41,633 nt of DNA from a virus. Position numbers and translations under genes: made by a program. The stretch is from the IMG/VR virus record IMGVR_UViG_3300048591_000794, positions 1-41,633 of that record. One strand, 5' to 3'. Shown one piece after another: positions 36,839-41,633 of this stretch (its first letter is position 1; each line of letters starts with the position of its first letter). The notes under the pieces are model-generated. The model saw only the letters and a program-made list of their open reading frames with translations. It searched no databases and was not told the DNA's origin.

Positions 36839-37387
36839 TCAGGCGGTGCGCGCTGCGATCCCGATATCGTAGACGACGGCGCCCCCGCTTGCCGCGGCGC
36901 GGAGCTTGTGGCTCGAGCCGTCCGTCACGGTCCATCCGGCCGCGGCGCCGGTGGCGAAGAATACGACGGAGTTGGGGGGGATGGGCCCGATGGTCGGGGC
37001 CGTGCCGCCGAGGAGCCCCGTCCAGGGGTTGCTGGCGGCGGCGCCGATGGTGATGCTCCCGACGCTGTCGGCGGTGTTGTGGATGTACAGGCCCACGACC
37101 TCTGCGACGGCGAGGTCCTGGCCGAGGTTGTCGCGCCCCGCCCCGGGCCCGATGTCGACCGCGCCGCCGTCGAAAATGTCCAGGTCCTCGTTCCCGCCGC
37201 TGGCCAGCGCGCGGCCTCTGGACCCCCAGAAGATGTCCGCCTGGCCCTCGCCGGTGCCGTTGGTGAGGCTGATGGTCTTGTTGAAGGCGTCGAGGGGGAA
37301 GTTGCTCACCCCGCCGGAGCTGGCGAACTCCAGCTTGTAGTTCCCGGAGAACCCTGCGGTCATCTTCGCGGTCAGAACGCTGCCCAT
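36839..37387 (-). CDS. tail protein, 182 aa
   Basis: A beta-rich sequence (MTAGFSGNYKLEFASSGGVS; NKTISLTNGTGEGQADIFWG; SITIGAAASNPWTGLLGGTA; VVYDIGIAARTA) between tail terminator and tube genes. It resembles virion decoration or tube-associated beta-sandwich proteins; it could be a second tube-like subunit. A variant 13-bp motif is at 37154. The start at 37387 is 9 bp from the preceding stop at 37397. Confidence 0.62.
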   Translation of the reverse strand: MGSVLTAKMTAGFSGNYKLEFASSGGVSNFPLDAFNKTISLTNGTGEGQADIFWGSRGRALASGGNEDLDIFDGGAVDIGPGAGRDNLGQDLAVAEVVGLYIHNTADSVGSITIGAAASNPWTGLLGGTAPTIGPIPPNSVVFFATGAAAGWTVTDGSSHKLRAAASGGAVVYDIGIAARTA

Positions 37388-37396
37388 GGGGTGCTC

Positions 37397-37816
37397 CTAG
37401 CTTGTGGCCGCCGAGTGGAAGAGTATAAACGACCTGGTGCACCTGTGCGTCCACCGGTCGCTGGCCTCGCCCCGTTCGCGGAAGGCGTCGTCCGCATCCC
37501 CCTCCATGCGGCAGTGGCGGATGTCCCGGCGGGCCCCCGCGGGGCCGGCTTTGTCCCTCCAGCCGTGCAGGGCGGCCCGCACGGCCTCGGCGGTGGCCTC
37601 GGCCTCGGCGTGCGTGGCGCCGTGGCAGTCGCAGTCGACGGTGTTCCGGGCGAGGCCGTCGGTGGCTCCCCCGAGGTGGAGGCCCTCGTCCCCGCTGGTC
37701 TTTGTGAGCACGATGTACGGGGTTGGTGCGCCCTGGGGGGCGCGCTGCACGAAGATCCGCCCGTCGGCGGCGCCGGCGCTGGTGAGCCGGTCGATGATGG
37801 CGAGCATGATGCTCAT
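37397..37816 (-). CDS. tail terminator / completion protein (DUF3168-like)
   Basis: The 139-aa protein has an N-terminal MSIMLAIIDRLTSAG, then IFVQRAPQGAPTPYIVLTKT (the PYI core strand of the family), HAEAEATAEAVRAALHGWRD helix and a C-terminal strand RSFILFHSA. This is the layout of gpU/DUF3168 proteins that cap the tail tube and join it to the head connector. ATGA overlap with the gp10-like gene. Position is canonical. Confidence 0.82.
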   Translation of the reverse strand: MSIMLAIIDRLTSAGAADGRIFVQRAPQGAPTPYIVLTKTSGDEGLHLGGATDGLARNTVDCDCHGATHAEAEATAEAVRAALHGWRDKAGPAGARRDIRHCRMEGDADDAFRERGEASDRWTHRCTRSFILFHSAATS

Positions 37817-38310
37817 CGGGCGGCCCTCCGGGCTTCCTCTTGCACCAGGGCTCTGAGCTTGTCCCGGATGATCCCCTCGAGGGCCTGGCGGCGGGATTCG
37901 AAGGCCTGGCGCACGAATGGGTGTTTGGTGTAGCCGTCCGTCCCTCGCTCCATGCGGTGGGCCCAGGCGCTGGCGGCCTCGCCGGATGGGAGCTCGGGGT
38001 CGTCCCGTGTGAAATTCCACCTGGGGCCCACGATCTCGACGACGGCGCCCGTGTTGGTGTAGGTCTTGCGGCGGCGGCCGATGCTCGCCTTGACGAGCCG
38101 CTGGATGGCGCGGTTCTGGCGCCGGGCGGCCTGGGCGGCCCGCCCGGAGGCTCCCGTGGCGTAGTCGGGGGTGGGGACGGCGGCCTTCATGGCCTTGTTG
38201 AGGTCCGCCGCGGCGGCGCCGATGACCTTCCTTGCGACCTGCCGCTGCACCCGCACCGGGAGTGCCTCGAGGGCGCGGATGGCTTCTCTGGTGCCCTCGA
38301 CGCGGATCAT
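37813..38310 (-). CDS. HK97 gp10-like head-tail protein
   Basis: The 165-aa protein shows MIRVEGTREAIRALEALPVR, the common opening helix of the HK97-gp10 family (PF04883). A basic region with YATGASGRAAQAARRQNR, the strand NTGAVVEIVGPRWNFTRDDP, and the family-typical HRMERGTDGYTKHPFVRQAF before a C-terminal helix follow. It joins head and tail. The start at 38310 has GGAGAG upstream and overlaps the previous stop by ATGA. Confidence 0.88.
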   Translation of the reverse strand: MIRVEGTREAIRALEALPVRVQRQVARKVIGAAAADLNKAMKAAVPTPDYATGASGRAAQAARRQNRAIQRLVKASIGRRRKTYTNTGAVVEIVGPRWNFTRDDPELPSGEAASAWAHRMERGTDGYTKHPFVRQAFESRRQALEGIIRDKLRALVQEEARRAAR

Positions 38311-38666
38311 GCTCTCTCCACGCACTGGAGCACGAGGGCGTCGTGGTCCTCGAGCTCGTCGCCGACGGCGGCGATGTCGAACAGGCGCTCGCGCTGGCCG
38401 TCGTGGTACCGTACCTGCATGTCGGTGGTGATGGTGATGCTGGGGATCCGTGGGGTGTGGACGCGGTGGGTGTGCATCGGTCGGGGCTGGTCCCCCTCGG
38501 TGGGCTCGGCGCCGGCGACGGGGGTGATCTTGGCGAAGGTGCGGGCCACGAGCTCGAACGGGCCGCCCTCGACGCGTTCGTTGAACGCGTTCGTGTCCGT
38601 CCCGGGCCGGATGAGGTCGACCGCGCGGTTGTAGTCGGCCCGGTTTCTTCTGCGGCGCCTGGCCAT
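38307..38666 (-). CDS. head-tail joining (head closure) protein
   Basis: The 119-aa protein has MARRRRRNRADYNRAVDLIR, then GPFELVARTFAKITPVAGAE and ITTDMQVRYHDGQRERLFDI, then DALVLQCVERA. This is the pattern of phage head-tail adaptors such as SPP1 gp16/PF05521, with the final short strand (IxxVxxxxxxxxxLxxxCxE). Located between the gp6-like connector and the gp10-like protein, as expected. A 13-bp motif copy lies in codons 13-17. Confidence 0.82.
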   Translation of the reverse strand: MARRRRRNRADYNRAVDLIRPGTDTNAFNERVEGGPFELVARTFAKITPVAGAEPTEGDQPRPMHTHRVHTPRIPSITITTDMQVRYHDGQRERLFDIAAVGDELEDHDALVLQCVERA

Positions 38667-38667
38667 G

Positions 38668-39255
38668 TCAGAGCCTCGGGATGGTCATCATGCCGACGAT
38701 CGATTCGTACGCTTGCGAGTAGGCCTGGGGCCCGGCGGCCGTGGCCTCGGGCTGCTGGTAGAGCTCGGCGGCGAGCATGGCGATGGCGGTGCGGTGCATT
38801 TCGTCGACGTCCGCGGCGGCGGCGCCCTCGCCGGCGGTGAAGGTGACGGTGACGGCGCGGGGCTGCTCCCTGGTCGACGGCCAGTCTTGGTTGTACGAGA
38901 GGCGGATCCGGCCGGGCAGGGTGTCGGTCTGCGCGGTGTAGGCCGAGGACGCGAGGGTCTGGCTGTCGCCGTTCTCGTCGACGTAGGCGATCGACGCGAC
39001 GGCGATCAGGGGGCTCCTGGGGGTGACGAGGTCCCCGTCCGGGAAGGCGTCGAGGGTCCATGTGTAGCTCGTCGTGACGAACGCGCGGAGGGTGCGCTCC
39101 TCGGTGAGCCTGGTGGCGGCCTGGATTTTCCTGGTGAGGAGGGCGTCCTGGTCGGGGTGGGGGATGCGCAGCTCGTCCCGCAGCTCCTGTGCGGTGAGCG
39201 GGTAGGTGACGGCCCCGGCGTAGGCGAGGCCCTGTCTGATGAGGTGCTGCTGCAT
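38668..39255 (-). CDS. head-tail connector (gp6-like)
   Basis: The 195-aa protein contains LTAQELRDELRIPHPDQDAL then LLTRKIQAATRLTEERTLRA, the helical signature of the gp6/gp15-type connector ring, followed by WTLDAFPDGDLVTPRSPLIAVASIAYVD shortened here to strands ending RIRLSYNQDWP. It forms a ring under the portal. I chose ATG 39255; an in-frame ATG at 39294 would place the hairpin at 39261-39290 inside the gene. Confidence 0.85.
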   Translation of the reverse strand: MQQHLIRQGLAYAGAVTYPLTAQELRDELRIPHPDQDALLTRKIQAATRLTEERTLRAFVTTSYTWTLDAFPDGDLVTPRSPLIAVASIAYVDENGDSQTLASSAYTAQTDTLPGRIRLSYNQDWPSTREQPRAVTVTFTAGEGAAAADVDEMHRTAIAMLAAELYQQPEATAAGPQAYSQAYESIVGMMTIPRL

Positions 39256-39260
39256 GAAGC

Positions 39261-39290
39261 CCCCCGGCCGGGCGGCGTCCCGGCCGGGGG
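39261..39290 (-). terminator. 12-bp perfect GC hairpin before the connector gene
   Basis: CCCCCGGCCGGG (39261-39272) and CCCGGCCGGGGG (39279-39290) form a perfect stem with a 6-base loop (CGGCGT) between the 145-aa head gene and the connector gene. No T-tract follows. Part of a set of three such hairpins in the structural operon. Confidence 0.68.
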
Positions 39291-39325
39291 TCACCGGAGG
39301 ATGCGGGCGTCAGCCCGCGGGGGTG

Positions 39326-39763
39326 CTAGGCGATGATGTCCGCGGTCAGGTCGTCGTGCGGGAACCTGGGCTGGCTGCAGATGTAGACGACGATCATCTC
39401 GTCCGTGCTCGTCGCCAGCTCGATCTGGGCGCTGGCGTAGCGGTAGCCCTCGCCCCCGCTGCGGATCTCCTCGGCGCTGGCCTCGAGGACGACGAAGTCG
39501 GCGATCGCGTCGGGCTCGGTGGCGGTGGCGTGGCTCTTGACTTCGAAGTCGGTGCCGCTGCCGTCGCTGGCGGTGTTGGCGAGGATCTTGAAGCCGTCGA
39601 CCGCGCCGGTGCCGATGGTGCGGATGGCGAGGACGGTCAGGGCGCCGTAGTCGCGCATATCCACCCATCCGACATCGGTGGCGTTCGCGCTGTCGGGGTC
39701 GAAGTCGTAGACGGTCACCAGGTTGTTGGATCTGAACCAGTTGTGGTCGGTCTGCGTGGCCAT
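39326..39763 (-). CDS. probable head decoration protein
   Basis: A 145-aa beta-rich protein (NNLVTVYDFDPDSANATDVG; YGALTVLAIRTIGTGAVDGF; FVVLEASAEEIRS; YRYASAQIELATSTDEMIVVYI) directly downstream of the major capsid gene and bracketed by strong GC hairpins on both sides, which suggests high expression and an abundant virion component. No diagnostic family motif. Good AGGAGG before ATG 39763. A variant 13-bp motif is at 39596. Capsid decoration is inferred from position and character. Confidence 0.68.
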   Translation of the reverse strand: MATQTDHNWFRSNNLVTVYDFDPDSANATDVGWVDMRDYGALTVLAIRTIGTGAVDGFKILANTASDGSGTDFEVKSHATATEPDAIADFVVLEASAEEIRSGGEGYRYASAQIELATSTDEMIVVYICSQPRFPHDDLTADIIA

Positions 39764-39810
39764 GGGGGCCTCCTGTGTCTGGGTTGTGGTGCTCGCGCTC
39801 CTGCTCGTGC

Positions 39811-39836
39811 GCCCCCGGCGCCGTGGCGCCGGGGGC
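39811..39836 (-). terminator. 12-bp perfect GC hairpin after the major capsid gene
   Basis: GCCCCCGGCGCC (39811-39822) and GGCGCCGGGGGC (39825-39836) form a perfect 12-bp stem around a 2-base spacer, 10 bases after the capsid stop. It is followed by GCACGAGC, without T-tract. Likely an mRNA 3'-end stabiliser or partial terminator. Confidence 0.7.
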
Positions 39837-39846
39837 CTGGTCTGCG

Positions 39847-41202
39847 TCAGGCGCGGGCGGCGATGCGCACGAAGGGGGACCGCTGCTTGGCGGAGTTGAC
39901 GGGGGTGAGGGCGCTCCGCCACCAGGGCGCGCCCGCGTTCCTCAACCAGAACTTGAAGGTTCGCTCGTGCTCGAGGAACCGGACATGGATGCTGGCGGCC
40001 TGGTTGAGGTTCTCGAGGGTGCCCTCGAGGTACTGGGTCCAGTTGCCGAGCATGATGTCGCCGGCGTCGCCGACGGTCTCGCAGTGGTCGGAGAAGGTGA
40101 TGGGGCGCCCGAGCAGCATGTCGGGGATGTCCTGCCCGGTGCTCGGGTGGAAGATCCCCGTGTCGGTGCCGCCGGCGGGGTTCTTCACGGCGGAGAGGGT
40201 CGGGATGCAGTCGGGGTTGGCGAGCCAGACGGCGTTCTGGTACCCGTAGCACTGGGCGCGGGCCTTGATCAGGTTCTCGTAGACGATCGTGTCCGCGGCC
40301 TGGCTACCTTCCTTGGCGATGGTGATCAGGCAGGGGCTGTTGTTGACGCCCAAAAACTCGCCGACGCCGGAGCCGTTGAGGTACTCGTAGATGAGGCGGC
40401 TGTTGAACTCGTCCTGGAAGCCGCTGGCGATCAGGGCGGAGAAGGAGATCGGGCTGTCGGCCAGCAGCTCCTCGCTGGCGTAGGCGGCGCCGAAGAGGCT
40501 GTAGGCGTGCAGGGTGACTTGCTCGAACTGCATGCGGCTGGCGGAGCCGGCCTTGGTCTCGAGGCGGCGGGCGACGGTCAGGCCGCCGCTGACGCTGGTG
40601 GAGTGGTCCTTGTCCACCCGCGCCGGGATGCGGACGATGGGCGTCGCCATGGGGATTTTGGTGGTGCCGAGGGTGAGGCCGGCGTCCTCGGGTCTGACCT
40701 GGAGCAGGGTGGGGGAGAATCCCTCGGGCAGGAGGAACCCGCCGTAGGCCTGGTCGCCCTCCTGCTGCTCGTCGCTGCCCGCGGCGGCGCTGACGCCCAG
40801 GCCCTGGAGGCGGTCGCTCATGCGGCCGGTGGTGCCGTAGGCGCGGACATCCTCGAGGAACTCGGCGTGGCTTCGGTACCCGCGGTTGGGGTCCTGGTCC
40901 CGGGCCTCGCCCAGAACCTTGACGCTGGGGTCCGCGCCCCTCGTGGTGGCGCTGGCGGGGCTGCCCGACGCGGGGTTGCTGCGGCGGCCGGTGGGCTCTC
41001 CGAGGCTCGTGGTGGCGGCCTCGGCGCGCTCGCGGCGCTTGATGTCGGCGGTCAGGGCCTCGGCCTGGTCGAGGGCCTGGTCGTGCTCGGTGGCCTCGGC
41101 CTCGGTGAGGTCTCTGGACTCGGCGTCGGCCTTGGCCTGGAGCTCGTTGGCCTTCGTGATGAGGGCCGCCCGCTGGTTGCGGAGTTTCTGCAGGGGGTTC
41201 AT
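39847..41202 (-). CDS. major capsid protein (HK97 fold)
   Basis: The 451-aa protein has an N-terminal ~110 residues of coiled-coil scaffold-like (delta) region (LRNQRAALITKANELQAKAD; DQALDQAEALTADIKRRE) that the S49 protease presumably removes. The capsid domain follows with YGGFLLPEGFSPTLLQ, KIPMATPIVRIPARVDK, YASEELLADSPISFSALI, GVNNSPCLITI, RPITFSDHCETVGDAGDIMLGNW shortened and a C-terminal VRFLEHERTFKFWLR. This is the PF05065-type major capsid layout and about the usual precursor length. ATG 41202 with AGGAGA. A promoter lies about 170 bp upstream, next to the repeat array. Confidence 0.95.
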   Translation of the reverse strand: MNPLQKLRNQRAALITKANELQAKADAESRDLTEAEATEHDQALDQAEALTADIKRRERAEAATTSLGEPTGRRSNPASGSPASATTRGADPSVKVLGEARDQDPNRGYRSHAEFLEDVRAYGTTGRMSDRLQGLGVSAAAGSDEQQEGDQAYGGFLLPEGFSPTLLQVRPEDAGLTLGTTKIPMATPIVRIPARVDKDHSTSVSGGLTVARRLETKAGSASRMQFEQVTLHAYSLFGAAYASEELLADSPISFSALIASGFQDEFNSRLIYEYLNGSGVGEFLGVNNSPCLITIAKEGSQAADTIVYENLIKARAQCYGYQNAVWLANPDCIPTLSAVKNPAGGTDTGIFHPSTGQDIPDMLLGRPITFSDHCETVGDAGDIMLGNWTQYLEGTLENLNQAASIHVRFLEHERTFKFWLRNAGAPWWRSALTPVNSAKQRSPFVRIAARA

Positions 41203-41348
41203 GGTGGTCTCCTGGGTTGGCCGGGGTGAACGCGGTCCTGGGCGCGCGGCCGCCGGCGTGTGTCGCTCGGTCTGCCTCGCGCCGGAGACTCTGCTCTGGT
41301 GCTGTGGCTGGTCCTCGCTGCGGGCGTTTGGCTCGGGCTCTGCGTGCC

Positions 41349-41361
41349 GTCGACCGCGCGG
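41349..41361. repeat. 13-bp motif copy at the capsid promoter
   Basis: Exact GTCGACCGCGCGG located 10 bases downstream of the capsid promoter's -10 box, overlapping or just after the expected transcription start (about 41364). Confidence 0.85.
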
Positions 41362-41370
41362 GTGTGCCTG

Positions 41371-41400
41371 ATGGTACATCGGCCCCAATACCGCGGTCAA
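41371..41400 (-). promoter_or_regulatory. putative late promoter of the capsid and tail operon
   Basis: TTGACC (41400-41395) and TACCAT (41376-41371) on the minus strand with an 18-bp spacer. The -35 lies 19 bases from the nearest repeat unit, so the tandem array occupies the upstream-activator position. The leader to ATG 41202 is about 160 bases and no ORF is apparent in it. Confidence 0.6.
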
Positions 41401-41418
41401 GAGGCCTGTCGCGGCCCG

Positions 41419-41629
41419 AGCAAACCCCCCGGCACACCCCCGGGTACAGCTTTCGTCGGAACCGGGTGCTCCGGGGCGCCAGCAGAACGCTGGGAAAGCC
41501 CCCTGGGTCCAGCGCGCAGAATCGGGCCCGAGCAAACCCCCCGGCACACCCCCGGGTACAGCTTTCGTCGAAACCGGGTGCTCCGGGGCGCCAGCAGAAC
41601 GCTGGGAAAGCCCCCTGGGTCCAGCGCGC
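41419..41629. repeat. 112-bp tandem direct repeat array, right part
   Basis: Units start at 41419 and 41531 (112 bp apart); the second runs to about 41629, four bases from the window end. The unit at 41531 is identical to the one at 21, and the unit at 41419 carries the TTTCGTCGGAA variant. With the left part there are five units in all, or four if the terminal ones are the same copy. Confidence 0.95.
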
Positions 41630-41633
41630 TCGG

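Noticed and set aside
39256-39294. Alternative upstream start of the connector gene
   Set aside because: It would place a perfect 12-bp hairpin inside the first codons, and the usual connector N-terminus begins near 39255.

Overview
The window is a GC-rich (about two thirds G+C by eye) tailed-phage genome. All recognisable protein genes and the one tRNA are on the minus strand, mostly packed with ATGA/GTGA stop-start overlaps. The capsid, portal, terminase and tail genes indicate an HK97-fold head and a siphovirus-type non-contractile tail. The linear ends are almost certainly an assembly artefact. Both ends lie inside the same 112-bp tandem repeat, and joining them restores the canonical order terS-terL-portal-protease-(repeat array)-major capsid protein-connectors-tail. 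If the first full unit at the left end and the last unit at the right end are the same physical copy, the circle is about 41,510 bp. The host cannot be read from the sequence. It should be a high-GC bacterium using ordinary GGAG-type ribosome binding sites and sigma70-like promoters; Planctomycetota or Actinomycetota would fit but are guesses.

Layout in transcription order (right to left, circular). Packaging and head start: terS 5728-5213, terL 5208-3562, small membrane protein, portal 3287-1566, S49 protease 1588-614, an 85-aa gene. Next comes the 112-bp repeat array (282-1 joined to 41629-41419), then the major capsid gene 41202-39847 with its own promoter. A probable decoration protein and the connectors follow: gp6-like 39255-38668, head-tail joining 38666-38307, gp10-like 38310-37813, tail terminator 37816-37397. 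The tail genes are two tube-region proteins, chaperones G and GT joined by a -1 frameshift at GGGAAAC, a 500-aa tape measure, and several distal tail proteins including one with about 38 cysteines. A membrane protein (28845-28405) closes the virion block.

28379-17701 is the DNA-metabolism and accessory block. It holds small zinc-binding proteins, a sulfotransferase-like protein, a DnaJ-type zinc-finger protein, a HerA-type ATPase, and a replication initiator whose gene contains a palindromic iteron array (probable origin, lambda O-like arrangement). An SPPY DNA methyltransferase, a PD-(D/E)XK-like nuclease, a SNF2 helicase and a tRNA-CAT follow. 16966-14341 carries small unknowns and a membrane/lipobox protein that may act in lysis. 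14338-12131 carries HNH and zinc-ribbon proteins. 12114-9574 carries two tandem ParB-methyltransferase fusions, the second with degraded catalytic motifs. 9429-5806 carries small genes including a ribbon-helix-helix protein and a DUF3307 membrane protein.

The most unusual signals are non-coding: the repeat array upstream of the capsid promoter; a 13-bp motif GTCGACCGCGCGG in about 17 copies, all in one orientation and often near promoters or start codons; an 89-bp leader duplicated in front of two genes; and perfect GC hairpins directly after the presumed most abundant virion genes. I recognised no integrase, DNA polymerase, primase or endolysin.
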